DNA from: an uncultured Cellvibrio sp.
Lineage (GTDB): Bacteria > Pseudomonadota > Gammaproteobacteria > Pseudomonadales > Cellvibrionaceae
DNA: 56,721 bases
Direction of reading: 5' to 3'
Assembly: GCA_946481095.1 (NCBI GenBank)
Contig: CAMLML010000023.1
Location: 1 to 56,721 of the forward strand
Shown here: in pieces, positions 36,673 through 46,600 of the stretch
Numbering within the stretch: the stretch's first letter is position 1
How the letters are laid out: every line of letters starts with the position of its first letter
The notes under the pieces: generated by a model
The model's input: the letters and a program-made list of their open reading frames with translations, nothing else
Told to the model about the DNA's origin: nothing
Databases searched by the model: none
Translations under genes and position numbers: made by a program

Positions 36673-38244
36673 TTAATTAAAGCGTGTGATCAAATCCAGT
36701 TGTTTTTTGGATAAGTTTGCCATTTCCTGATTTAAATGGTCTGCAGTTTGAATCTGTTGTTGTGTCTGATCTGTTATTTTTGCAATAGCAGAAGTATTTT
36801 TTTCGATTTCAATTGCCATAAAAGATTGTTCTTCTGCCGCGGTAGCAATTTGATGCGACATTTGGTCAATACTGCTTACGGAATTGGATATTGATGTCAA
36901 CGCCAGGTTGACATTAACCATTTCCTGAACACTCCTGTCCGCAAGATTCAAACAGTTCGCCATATTGTTTCCTGCATCTTCTGTCGCTTTGCCAAGATTG
37001 CTGATAATTTCCTGAATGTCTTGTGTGGATTCCTGTGTGCGTTGCGCAAGTGATCTGACTTCATCGGCGACTACTGCGAATCCACGGCCTTGTTCACCAG
37101 CACGCGCAGCTTCAATTGCTGCATTGAGCGCGAGCAGGTTGGTTTGTTCTGCAATGCTGCGAATGACATCAACAACGCTGGCAATTTTATTGCTGTCATC
37201 TGATAGTTTGGACATAACCTGATTTAAATTGCCTACCATTTTGGATAGATCGTCGATTGCATTTTTAGCGTTTTCAATCACCAGGTTGCCTTTATCAACT
37301 TCTTTAATTGCAACACCGGTTGCGCTGGACGTTTGGGTAGCGCCGGTAGCGACTTCTTGCACTGCAATCGTCATTTGCTGCATCGCATTAACAACACCGG
37401 TTGTTTCCCGTTGTTGCTCGGTCATCCCTGCGGAAGTTAATTTGGCGTGTTGATGAGCTGTTACCGATTTTGTTTTTAATTCTTGTGCTGCTTCATTAAA
37501 TCGACCAAGGGCAGTTCGCAATCTGGCTTTGATAGCAATTTGTGCCAGTTCAATTTCGCCTGTTGCATCACAACGACCGGTATAGATATAGGCAGCAAAT
37601 GGATCATTAATGATTTTTTTTGCTTCTGTCAGTGGGTGTTCCCATTTTTTTTGTTCATAAAAATAAACGGAAAAAACAAATAGACTGCTTAGTATTGCGC
37701 TAACTATGCTGGTCATTTGATTGATGTTGTTTAAAAAATAAAGAGCAACCAACATGCTGAACCACGTCACAATCGCCATCAAAAAAAATGAACCGTAACA
37801 ATCCCATAATCGTTCAACATTTGAAACGGGCGATAACCCCTGATTGAGGCGTTTATATACTTTTTCTGCCCGATTAATAATGTCTCTGTCTGCTTTGATT
37901 CGTACCGATTCATATCCCTGGATGTTGCCATTTTCCTTAAGAGGTGTGATGTAGGCATTGACCCAATAATGGTCACCATTCTTGCATCGATTTTTAACAA
38001 TACCCATCCAGGGTTGCCCGGATTTTAAAGCCGACCACAACATCCCAAATGCTTGAGTTGGCATATCCGGATGACGAATGATGTTGTGAGGTTGGTTAAT
38101 CAACTCATCATAGGTGTAGCCTGAAATATTTTTAAATGTTTCATTACAAAAAATAATATCCCCACGCAAGTTTGATGATGAAACGATTTCGTCGCTTGAT
38201 AAAAGGGATACTTCTTTTCCTGTTACGGGGCCATTGTTACGCAT
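36673..38244 (-). CDS. PAS-domain chemoreceptor (Aer-like)
   Basis: 523 residues from the ATG at 38244 (AGGAG 5 nt upstream); the open frame extends back to 38337 without a ribosome site. An N-terminal PAS domain (about 20-125; GDIIFCNETFKNISGYTYDEL, then DHYWVNAYITPL) senses redox, oxygen or a small ligand from the cytosol. Two adjacent membrane helices (about 165-215) anchor it with almost no periplasmic loop, as in Aer. The MA domain tip [20 protein letters not shown] lies at about 360-380. FAD binding is possible but not certain. Confidence 0.9.
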   Translation of the reverse strand: MRNNGPVTGKEVSLLSSDEIVSSSNLRGDIIFCNETFKNISGYTYDELINQPHNIIRHPDMPTQAFGMLWSALKSGQPWMGIVKNRCKNGDHYWVNAYITPLKENGNIQGYESVRIKADRDIINRAEKVYKRLNQGLSPVSNVERLWDCYGSFFLMAIVTWFSMLVALYFLNNINQMTSIVSAILSSLFVFSVYFYEQKKWEHPLTEAKKIINDPFAAYIYTGRCDATGEIELAQIAIKARLRTALGRFNEAAQELKTKSVTAHQHAKLTSAGMTEQQRETTGVVNAMQQMTIAVQEVATGATQTSSATGVAIKEVDKGNLVIENAKNAIDDLSKMVGNLNQVMSKLSDDSNKIASVVDVIRSIAEQTNLLALNAAIEAARAGEQGRGFAVVADEVRSLAQRTQESTQDIQEIISNLGKATEDAGNNMANCLNLADRSVQEMVNVNLALTSISNSVSSIDQMSHQIATAAEEQSFMAIEIEKNTSAIAKITDQTQQQIQTADHLNQEMANLSKKQLDLITRFN

Positions 38245-38556
38245 AAATACTCCTGGTGACTTGTCCTTAAAGTCTAGATGATGATGTGATGTTTGGTTAC
38301 TGAATCGGTTGAGGAAATTTAGACAATGAGCAGTCACTATTTTCAGGGTCTTTTGCGGCAGAATTTTGACGCTTCGATAATCTCACAGTAAATATAATAA
38401 TTATCTCTATTTATAATGAATTGTGCGCCATTTTTTTTGTAAGTTTGTCCCAGCTATCGGAGTTGTTTATGGAGTCTTGCTTGTCGCTTGATTAACCTAA
38501 GGGCAGGTAAATGGTTATTTACCTTTCATTCTTACTCGACAACTGAGGGTCTCGCC
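38245..38556. other. Divergent intergenic region without a recognised gene
   Basis: Lies between the PAS chemoreceptor (minus) and the hotdog protein (plus). AT-rich (for example 38391-38425). Promoters for both genes are expected, but none was clear enough to call. The frame open from 38488 belongs to the hotdog gene upstream of its true ATG. Confidence 0.5.
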
Positions 38557-39060
38557 ATGCAAAACTTACGATCTCAACCATTTGAAAAAGCTGAAGCCTC
38601 TTTTGGCCTTTCGATGCAAGCTCCCGTAACACTTCAACCACAAACTTATCGTCAAACCTTTGAAACCACCCTGAAGCATTCAAACGCAACGCAGAATGTC
38701 TACTTTTCCAATTTTTTTGAGTGGCAGGGAGCCACTCGCGAACGCTGGTTCTTTGAGTGCATTTCAAATGACATGCTTCAACACCTAGGCGTATTTATCA
38801 CCAAAAAAGCACACAATGAATATTTAAAAGAGGCCTTCCCATTTCAAAAAGTTACATGTGAGCTAAACTCTTTCTCAATACAGAAGTGTTCATTTCATTT
38901 ATTGTTCCGATTTTTTATCGATAATGAGTTAGCTTCCACTGGTTACCAACAAATTGTTTTCGCTAACAAGGAGAAGCGCATCGCAAGATTGCCTGATCAC
39001 ATTCTGAACAAGATTAGGAAATTTGAGTGTGATATGACGAAAATCGATCTGGGTAGATAG
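38557..39060 (+). CDS. Hotdog-fold acyl-thioesterase-like protein
   Basis: 167 residues from the ATG at 38557, preceded by GAGGG at 7 nt. The segment TYRQTFETTLKHSNATQNVYFSNFF and then WQGATRERWFFE matches the start of the YbgC/4-hydroxybenzoyl-CoA thioesterase fold; KVTCELNSFSIQKCSFHLLFRF continues the hotdog sheet. The usual catalytic Asp of the H-x-D region is not evident (HSNATQN), so activity and substrate are uncertain. It resembles thioesterase-like proteins of lipid or polyketide loci. It is followed by a response regulator and 7TM kinase; any link to their signal is inference. Confidence 0.65.
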   Translation: MQNLRSQPFEKAEASFGLSMQAPVTLQPQTYRQTFETTLKHSNATQNVYFSNFFEWQGATRERWFFECISNDMLQHLGVFITKKAHNEYLKEAFPFQKVTCELNSFSIQKCSFHLLFRFFIDNELASTGYQQIVFANKEKRIARLPDHILNKIRKFECDMTKIDLGR

Positions 39061-39075
39061 ATTTTTTATCTATTT

Positions 39076-39114
39076 GCATCCAAAATGCTAGTAGGTTCAT
39101 GGCATTTTGGATGC
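39076..39114. other. 13-bp perfect inverted repeat (hairpin) after the hotdog gene
   Basis: GCATCCAAAATGC (39076-39088) and GCATTTTGGATGC (39102-39114) around a 13-nt loop, with no T-run after it. An AT hairpin ATAGAT/ATCTAT (39057-39073) precedes it. It could be a terminator of unusual form, an mRNA-stabilising structure or a protein-binding site. Confidence 0.5.
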
Positions 39115-39245
39115 TCGATGATTCTAATGACATGGCTGGCAAGGTTTGTTTTATGTGTGGATTTTTATCTTGAAAGGATTTTATTTGACCCAATTGTACT
39201 ATCGTCAAAATATATTGACAGCAACTGACCAATCGAGATGTAGCA

Positions 39246-40208
39246 TTGAAAACAAATATTCCTTTATTTTTTTATCCGGCACAGATACTTTTTGTTGATG
39301 ATAGTGAAGATTTTTTGTCGTCAATTGAGTTTTTGTTTTCAAATAAATTCAATACCAAATTATTTTCGTCGTCTGATCAGGCATTGGGTTATATCAGTAA
39401 TAACACTGCTAATAAAAAGGATATGGTTCCGCAGATTTATGGCGAGTCTGATCAATGGATTAAACAGGTATTAAACCGACCACACCTAAAAAGATTTGAT
39501 GAATCGCGATCTTACGAAGTTGCTGTTGTTGTGGTTGATTACATGATGCCGGGCATGAATGGCATTGAATTTTGTAAGCAGATCAACAATCCGGCAATAA
39601 AGAAAATTTTGTTAACGGGACATGCCGCTCCGAGTGACGTGGTTGACGCATTTAATAATGGTGTTATTCATTATTACATCAATAAAAGCCATGCTTATAT
39701 GATTGATGAGTTGTCTAATGCTATCACCCGCTTGCAACGCAATTACTTTCAGGATCTTTCCAGCGGCATCAAAATGGACGCTGTGGATGTTAATACGCCA
39801 TTTTTTACAGACACAAACCTGGCTGAATATTTCTTATCAATTTGTGCAGCGTTTAATGTTAAAGAATATTATTATTTGTCGAATCCATCGAGGTTTACAC
39901 TTCAGGATGCTGCAGGTAAAAAGTGGATATGTCTGATTTACACAGAAGAGGATATTGAAGAGCATTTAAAAATTATGGAAGAGGAGGAAGCGTCTGATGA
40001 GTTGGTTGCTGCCATAGAATCACGCCAGTATATTCCTGCATTTTCATCAGAGGACGGTTATTACTCACATGAGCATGCAGATACCATGCGCGTATTTCCT
40101 GCTCAGAAGGTTGTTGGGAAAACTAATTATTATTGCGCTGTTATTTCCCAGGATGAAATTATTAATGATAAAAAAATCCTCATCCATAGCAATGGAAATC
40201 TGCATTAA
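39246..40208 (+). CDS. Response regulator with receiver domain and unknown output
   Basis: 320 residues; the likely start is TTG 39246, as no ATG gives a full receiver domain. Receiver (about 10-170): acidic pair in ILFVDDSEDF, phospho-acceptor Asp in VVVDYMMPGMNG (about 98), Thr in LLTGHA and Lys in YYINKSHAYM. An insertion of about 40 residues separates the acidic pair from the phosphorylation site. The C-terminal 150 residues (FFTDTNLAEYFLSICAAFNV...) carry no DNA-binding motif I recognise. Its stop faces that of the 7TM kinase gene 15 nt away, suggesting cognate partners. Confidence 0.82.
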   Translation: MKTNIPLFFYPAQILFVDDSEDFLSSIEFLFSNKFNTKLFSSSDQALGYISNNTANKKDMVPQIYGESDQWIKQVLNRPHLKRFDESRSYEVAVVVVDYMMPGMNGIEFCKQINNPAIKKILLTGHAAPSDVVDAFNNGVIHYYINKSHAYMIDELSNAITRLQRNYFQDLSSGIKMDAVDVNTPFFTDTNLAEYFLSICAAFNVKEYYYLSNPSRFTLQDAAGKKWICLIYTEEDIEEHLKIMEEEEASDELVAAIESRQYIPAFSSEDGYYSHEHADTMRVFPAQKVVGKTNYYCAVISQDEIINDKKILIHSNGNLH

Positions 40209-40223
40209 TTTCGCTTTATCCGG

Positions 40224-41594
40224 TTATTTAAAATAAAGGGTGAACAAAGTGTACTCGCCCAACCTGGATTCGCAGGTGATATCACCACCGAAAGATTCCA
40301 TGACATTTCGACAAAAGGCAAGGCCAACACCGGAGTTCCTGCTTCTGTCTTTGGTGGTAAAAAATCTGTCGAAAACATGCGGCAAAATTTTTTCATCGAT
40401 GCCGGCGCCATTATCCATAAACTCCACACGCTTTCCTTTTTGATCAGATATTATGTTGATCATAATGTTGCCTTCTTCCTTGTTTTTGAGAGCATCCAGT
40501 GAATTTTTAATCAGGTTTAAAATAACAAAGGTTAAAAATTCCGATGAGGCTATGACAATAAAATCTGCTCTGACATCAACTGATACGATTCTTTCAGAAT
40601 CGTTTTTATAAGGGAAACTGCTAACCGCAGTTTCTATGCATTCTTTCATGGAAAAGGGTTTGAAATCTTTTTCATTTAAATAATGTGAAGTTGTGAGTGC
40701 CATCAGCATGTCAATCGCTTGGTTGGCTTGTGTGACTTCTCGTTCCAATATGTCAGCAGATTTACCGAGGTGGTTGAGTATGATGTCGCTGATGGGGGCA
40801 TTCAATAATTTTTGTTCTTTAGCGATTCTGTAGCCCCGCAATATTTCGGGCATGTAATCGTTCAGCGCTTTGGATTGAACCCGTAAACTTGCTAAAGGTG
40901 TGCGCATTTCATGGGCGATACTGGCGACCATCATGCGGGAATCATCCATTGCATGATAGCGAACGGTAGCTATAGCAATTAGTCCCAAAGCAATCGCATT
41001 AAAGACTACGCCAAATGGATAAAATTCAATACCGTAGTTACACAGGTAATCAACAGCAGCCAATGAAAAAATCAATAAGCCAAAATTACAATATTGTAAT
41101 TTTATTTTTTCACCGGCCTGAACCAGTTGTTGTTTTTTATAGGATAAAAATAATCCGTAGATGACTACGGCAGTTGTTTGGGTGACATGTATTGGATGTA
41201 AAATCCCGGCTTTGGGGTAATAGCCAAAAAAGTAATCGTATTTGCCATCGATAATCAAGTCAGTTGTTACGTGTATCGCAGCCAAAAACATTGATAACAC
41301 ATAAGACGCGTAGACCTTTTTCTTTTCGCGTTGTTGTCCGGTAATTTCAACTAAAAAATGAAATAAACTGGTAGGTAAAAATATAATTAGCAGCCATCCC
41401 AAATCAATCAGGTTCTGTGCGATTTTTTCATCATTGACTTGAAACAGAATGGCCCATAAAAATTGCCAGAAAAAGGTAGTGAGGCACAGAATCAAAAATG
41501 CGGTGGTGACTCTGTTGAGTCCCTTTGAATGAACAACGTATAAACCAAAAAAAAGAAACAACAGGGCAACTATGCCCGGTAAAATTGAAAACAT
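40224..41594 (-). CDS. Sensor histidine kinase with 7TM N-terminal region
   Basis: 456 residues. Seven hydrophobic helices (about 1-215) resemble HisKA_7TM or CqsS/LqsS-type sensor regions. HisKA follows with the phospho-accepting His in SIAHEMRTPLASLRVQ (about 230), then HATPase with N-box NLIKNSLDALKN, G-box FMDNGAGIDEKI, DRFFTTKDRSRNSGVGLAF and a final G-rich box. The SIAHEMRTPL H-box is also typical of quorum-sensing kinases of the CqsS type. Likely partner: the convergent response regulator. The ligand is not predictable; a hydrophobic or small diffusible signal is plausible for 7TM sensors. Confidence 0.9.
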   Translation of the reverse strand: MFSILPGIVALLFLFFGLYVVHSKGLNRVTTAFLILCLTTFFWQFLWAILFQVNDEKIAQNLIDLGWLLIIFLPTSLFHFLVEITGQQREKKKVYASYVLSMFLAAIHVTTDLIIDGKYDYFFGYYPKAGILHPIHVTQTTAVVIYGLFLSYKKQQLVQAGEKIKLQYCNFGLLIFSLAAVDYLCNYGIEFYPFGVVFNAIALGLIAIATVRYHAMDDSRMMVASIAHEMRTPLASLRVQSKALNDYMPEILRGYRIAKEQKLLNAPISDIILNHLGKSADILEREVTQANQAIDMLMALTTSHYLNEKDFKPFSMKECIETAVSSFPYKNDSERIVSVDVRADFIVIASSEFLTFVILNLIKNSLDALKNKEEGNIMINIISDQKGKRVEFMDNGAGIDEKILPHVFDRFFTTKDRSRNSGVGLAFCRNVMESFGGDITCESRLGEYTLFTLYFK

Positions 41595-41595
41595 A

Positions 41596-42381
41596 TTATG
41601 CCGCTACTTTGGATTGATCGTATTGACTCAGTCGCTCCAGGCAGTTCATTAATTCAATCAGTGTTTTTTCGGGTAAATCGACAAATTGAATACAAATGCG
41701 TGTGCTGCGAAAAGGTTCCCTTTCCATTCGAAACGCACAAACCTTGCCCTTGCAACGTATGTGAATTTGATCATCCAATGTCATTTCGCACAAGGGTAAT
41801 AATGCGCCATGGCGAAGTTGCCCCAATAAATTTCCGGATAAGCTGACACTGAATCCTCCGGTTGAGATGTCTTGTAACTTCCCGTAGCAGGGTTCAGCAC
41901 CCAGTGTCCTTATTTTTACCAGGGTTGATACACCGCTCAAACCAAAACGTGTTTGTTGTCTGCGTGGTTGCCATTGCACCTGTTCCGGTAATGCCAATGC
42001 AATGCCCTGGGTACCAAATTGATTGCCGAAAGCAAGAATGGTGGATTCGACGACAATTTCCTCACCCTTGCGATGGTGGCGCAGCACCAAAGTGTCACCT
42101 ATATCCAATAGATGTTGTTGGGGAAAAAGCTCATCAATCCAGATGATTCCTCTGTCCACATCCACAGCCAATATCAGGGTTTGATGCTGGTTTTTGCTTT
42201 GGTTCCATTTTACTTCCAGCAGTTGTCGGCTTCGTTCAAGCTGTATCAGGGGTATCACAGCATCCGGGTTACGTGAAATGTCGGATGCACGTTTTAATGC
42301 TTCAGTTTGTGCCAAAGAGGGAAAGTCTTTTGGCATAAAGTGATAATCAACCTTGGCAAGAAGGCGCTGAAAAAATCCCAT
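41596..42381 (-). CDS. PilZ-domain c-di-GMP-binding protein
   Basis: 261 residues from the ATG at 42381 (GAGG 5 nt upstream); the open frame extends 17 codons further. The N-terminal region carries a YcgR_N-like barrel (LILAVDVDRGIIWIDELFP, then GDTLVLRHHRKGEEIVVES). The PilZ domain begins with RRQQTR (RxxxR signature, about 143) and has DISTGGFSVSL, matching the second c-di-GMP-binding motif. YcgR-like proteins slow the flagellar motor; others act on polysaccharide synthesis. It ends 1 nt before the kinase gene begins on the same strand, so both may share a transcript. Confidence 0.85.
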   Translation of the reverse strand: MGFFQRLLAKVDYHFMPKDFPSLAQTEALKRASDISRNPDAVIPLIQLERSRQLLEVKWNQSKNQHQTLILAVDVDRGIIWIDELFPQQHLLDIGDTLVLRHHRKGEEIVVESTILAFGNQFGTQGIALALPEQVQWQPRRQQTRFGLSGVSTLVKIRTLGAEPCYGKLQDISTGGFSVSLSGNLLGQLRHGALLPLCEMTLDDQIHIRCKGKVCAFRMEREPFRSTRICIQFVDLPEKTLIELMNCLERLSQYDQSKVAA

Positions 42382-42663
42382 GTTGACCTCGTGTCCAGCG
42401 GTAGTTTTGCCCGCTAATTTAATTAATCTCAATCAACACAGAGCAAGCGATATGCCAGTCTCATCATGGTGGATTATCAAGGCCTTGCTCCGGATTATCC
42501 GGCTAATTTTTGCCGCCGGATTTACATCATCGTTCCGCTACTGCAACAAATTTCCTGCAGAGGCAATCATCAGTTCGGTTTTGTTAATCATTTTGCTAAT
42601 TCCGGTATAAATCGTTAGGCTCCGGTTTTACTTAATAAGAATGATAATCCCGGAGACACACTA

Positions 42664-43509
42664 ATGAAAAAATCTTTTTGTAATAACCCGCTTCTCCCGA
42701 TTGGCATAATGATACTTATGCTGCCTTTAACCAGTTGCGCCAACAAACCAATTCATAATCCTGACGCTGAAGAATGGGTGGAGCTTTTTAATGGCAAAGA
42801 TTTGAAAGATTGGACGCCCAAAATATGCAAATATCCTTTGGGTGAAAATCTACACAACACGTTTTTTGTTGAAGAGGGATTGTTGAAAGTTCGCTATGAC
42901 AATTACGAACAATTTGATGATAGATTCGGTCATATTTTTTACAACAAAGGGCCATATTCGCATTATCGAATTAAGGTGGAATATCGATTTGTGGGTGAGC
43001 AAGTCAAAGGTGGTCCAGCCTGGGCGTTTCGTAATAATGGCATCATGTATCATTCACAGGATCCCAAAACCATGGGAGTGGATCAGTGTTTTCCTGGCTG
43101 TATGGAATATCAATTTTTGGGCGGTAATGGTGTAGACCCGCGCACCACCGGTAATTTATGTACTCCCGGTACGCAAGTGGTGATTAATGGCAAATTGAAT
43201 AAAGATCACGTGATTAATTCGTCCAGCTCAACATACCACGGTGATCAATGGGTAACGGCCGAATTAATTGTGCATGGAAGTGAAAAAGCCGAACATTTTA
43301 TTAATGGTAAAAAAGTCATGGAGTACACAGATTTGCAGTGGGATGACGGTAGTCCAAATGGTTCTGGTTATATCGCGTTGCAAGCAGAAACCCATCCCGC
43401 CGATTTTCGACGTGTCAGTTTTTTAAATCTTGAAGGTTGTATGGATAAAAAAGCAAAAAACTATAAACGTTATTTTGTGAAAGATAAAAAAGAAGATTGT
43501 TTGTATTGA
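42664..43509 (+). CDS. DUF1080 (3-keto-disaccharide hydrolase-like) lipoprotein
   Basis: 281 residues; GGAG 8 nt before the ATG. Lipobox LPLTSC with the lipidated Cys at 25. The domain opens EWVELFNGKDLKDWTPK, the hallmark of the DUF1080/LamG-like family, some members of which hydrolyse 3-keto-glycosides. GGPAWAFRNNGIMYHSQDP and ECMEYQ-like segments follow. It faces the large PVC-type haem lipoprotein; these two families co-occur in Planctomycetes and Verrucomicrobia, which suggests sugar oxidation and cleavage in the periplasm. Confidence 0.88.
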   Translation: MKKSFCNNPLLPIGIMILMLPLTSCANKPIHNPDAEEWVELFNGKDLKDWTPKICKYPLGENLHNTFFVEEGLLKVRYDNYEQFDDRFGHIFYNKGPYSHYRIKVEYRFVGEQVKGGPAWAFRNNGIMYHSQDPKTMGVDQCFPGCMEYQFLGGNGVDPRTTGNLCTPGTQVVINGKLNKDHVINSSSSTYHGDQWVTAELIVHGSEKAEHFINGKKVMEYTDLQWDDGSPNGSGYIALQAETHPADFRRVSFLNLEGCMDKKAKNYKRYFVKDKKEDCLY

Positions 43510-43530
43510 TTTGAAAAATTTTTCCACGAA

Positions 43531-43653
43531 TCAAAATTAATCGTCATTCCCGCGAAGGCAGGAATCCAGCAGTTAAAAATTTCAATTAAATTAAAGGCTG
43601 GATCCCTGCCTTCGCAGGGATGACGAAGTGGAACTAAACAAAAGTGGATTATT
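43531..43653. repeat. Palindromic miniature repeat (CGTCATTCC family)
   Basis: Left arm 43542-43569 (CGTCATTCCCGCGAAGG... GAATCCAG) and right arm 43598-43625 (CTGGATCCCTGCC... GATGACG) are inverted copies with 3 mismatches in 28. Flanks TCAAAATTAAT and TGGATTATT are shared with 33175-33239. This repeat type is widespread in proteobacterial intergenic DNA. Here it separates two convergent genes and may also terminate transcription. Confidence 0.85.
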
Positions 43654-43660
43654 TTAAATT

Positions 43661-46600
43661 TCAATGCCCCTCATTCTCTTCTTTCACCAAAGTAGACAAA
43701 TAAGCCACCAAATCGCGCAACTCAGCTTTGCTCAAACCTTGTCCCATTGCGGGCATGGGTGATATACCACCGAATTCCAGTTTGGAAATTTTATCGCGTG
43801 AAATTACATGGGTTTTATCGCCAGCAGTTACAGTAATTTCATTTTTATTTTCTGAATCAAACGAACCTTCAACGCGAATTCCATCTTTCATCACAACTGT
43901 GACTCTACCAAAACCAGGTGCAATACGTGCGGCGGGCGCAATCATTGCCTCCAGCATTTGTTCTTGTGAGATGCGAGTGGCAATAGTGGTCAGCTCCGGG
44001 CCTATGCGATTACCGCGATGACCAACCATATGACAACGTACACATTGAGCAGAATTGCTGTAGCGAAATAAATTCATGCCTTTTTCAGGATCACCGCCAT
44101 AAATCGCTTCACGATAGACATCAAGTGGATTTTGTTTATCTTTTTTCGCTTCATAAGTAGCCAGCAATTGGGTTAATTCAGGCGAATTTATTTTTTCAAC
44201 AGCTGTTATTAATTCAAGTTGTACTGCCGGTGCTATTTTTCCCTCCAGTAATAATTGCATTTGTTCACGAAATAGCAGATCAGCTTCTGGCGCTTTAATG
44301 TTTGCCAATGACAGCAGAGCTGCTTGTTGTTCACCCGCTGTTCCATTTTTTAATAATAATCTGTGCATGTCGACACTTTGACTGACTGGCATGTTTAACT
44401 CGGGCACCATACCCAGGCCTGTCATGCGAACAATTTGTTCTTTATCTTGTAAAGCAACAAATACCAGATCGCTGATTTGCGGGTGATTGAATTTTTTTAA
44501 AGCTTGCAATGCCGCAATGCGCACTTTTGATGCGGGATCTTTTTTGAGTAATACGATTAGCTCTTGATTGGCGTTTTGTATGTTGAGTTTGTTCAACGCT
44601 ATGATAGCGGCTTCACGTACAACAACATTTTTATCCTGCAACAGTTTTGTATAACCCTTGGTGAGTGCGTTAACTGCTTCGGATTCCGGATGACGGATTG
44701 CACCGCGATAAACGCCACTCACGCGATCATAAACCGAGCCTTCTGCCCAAACTGCCAGGCTGTTAATTGCTTCTGCACGCAAATGTCCGGAAATTTTTTC
44801 CAGTTGTGCAAATTGAATCAATCTTTGAGCTTGTTCTGCGGTGTTGGTGCTGGCATAAACGTTGGCATTAATTGCGCGACGCAGTAAAGGTTCATTAATA
44901 AATACAGGTTTATCCAGTAATGCTGCCAGTGCAGGTAAAGCGTCAGTCACCAACACATCATCGTTAATTGCACGTGCCGCATTGGTGACAACAAATTCGC
45001 TTTTATCCTGTAAAAAATGTGCAAGGGCAGGGCTGTTTAATTTTTTCAGAGCCACTACTGCGGCAATACGCACAGCTTCTGCTGGATGATTTGCAAGATC
45101 AGCCAGTGTTTTTTCATCGCCAATGCGTGCCAATGCAATAGTGCCTGCATGTCGCAAGTAAACATCCTGTTCATTATTTTTTGCGAGCATATCAATGAGT
45201 GGTTTGATTGCGGCTGTATTGGCAATACGGCCCAATGCTTGTGCTGCATAAAGTTGTACGCGAGGATTTTTATCTACCAGCAGCGGAATTAATTGTTCAG
45301 TAGCGGATACAACACGTGCATCGCCCAATACTTTTGCAGACTGCGCACGAATTTCTGAATCTGTATCTTGCAATAACCGGATCAGCACCGGATTTTCAAC
45401 TGGATTTTTACGCGCGAGTTGGCCCAGTCCCCAAATAGCATGTATGCGTGCCAGTTGATGAGTGTTGGTGGTTGCAATTTGTTGCAGCGTTTCGGTTTGT
45501 TGTTTTGCCACCAGCGCAAATTGGGATTTTTGCCTTACCCGCATATCGCTGTGTTGTAAATATTGAATTAATTGTTCAACACTGAATGCCTGAAAATCTT
45601 GCGCCAGTAAATTTTTAGTTTCTGTACGCAGTGGATTGCCTGCTGTTTCCGGTGTATCCAATTTCCAAATACGACCTTTTTGTTTTAAACCCCAGCCCTC
45701 AATCCAATCACTTAAATAAAGTGCACCATCGGGGCCAAAATCCAAACCGGTTGGCAACACACCGCGAAAAATATTTTTATCACTGGCTAATTCAAATGAG
45801 GCACCTTTGGGTTTGAGGGTGAAAGCATTGATGCCTGCCTGTGCAGCCGAACCAACAAATTCCACCACAAAAAAATGATCGCGCCATTGATCGGTTAATG
45901 CGGTGCCAGGGTTGTATGTCATACCTGTGGGGCCCGCGTGATAAGGTGCAACGGGTGGTAATAAATGCGCCGCCTGACCTTTGAATTGCGGAGTGTAATA
46001 ATTTTCATCCATCCAGATTTTGTAGTTATTATTTTTCGGATCTTTATATTTTCCCAGCTGCCAATTAATTCGCCAGCCGGAATCAGAACCTTCAATTAAA
46101 TGCACCAGACGTTCGTATTCGCCGACATGATCGCCATCGTTATCCACGCTGATGAAATTTCCGTATTGATCAAATGAAAATTCATAAATATTACGCAACC
46201 CCGATGCAAATACTTCAAAATTACTGCCATCCACTTCGCTACGAACAATCACCCCTTCGTTGGGAAAATGCCATTTTTTTCCGCTGGAATCTGTAATGCT
46301 GGTGCCTATGTCCCCCATGCTGGAATAAATCATGCCATCAGGCCCTTGCATAGCACCTGAAAGCCCGTGACCACTAAATCCTATATGCACAGCAAACCCA
46401 TGGGCGATGGAAGTTTTTTGATCCATAAAACCATCCTTGTTGGTGTCTTTCATGCGCCACACATCAGGTGCCACGTTCACAAATAATTCATCTGATGGTT
46501 CGTGATAAAAGATTCCACCAATCACATCAGTGACTTCAGTATGGAAATCATTCACCACTGTTTGCACAAAATCAGCTTTTCCGGATCCCTGGGTATCTTC

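Noticed and set aside
42452..42610. Possible small membrane protein (starts MPVSSWWIIKALL) between the PilZ and DUF1080 genes
   Set aside because: No ribosome-binding site before the ATG and part of it overlaps GC-rich hairpin sequence; not supported as a gene.
42620..42660. Fur box upstream of the DUF1080 gene
   Set aside because: Only about 11 of 19 positions match the consensus; not enough to annotate as a site.
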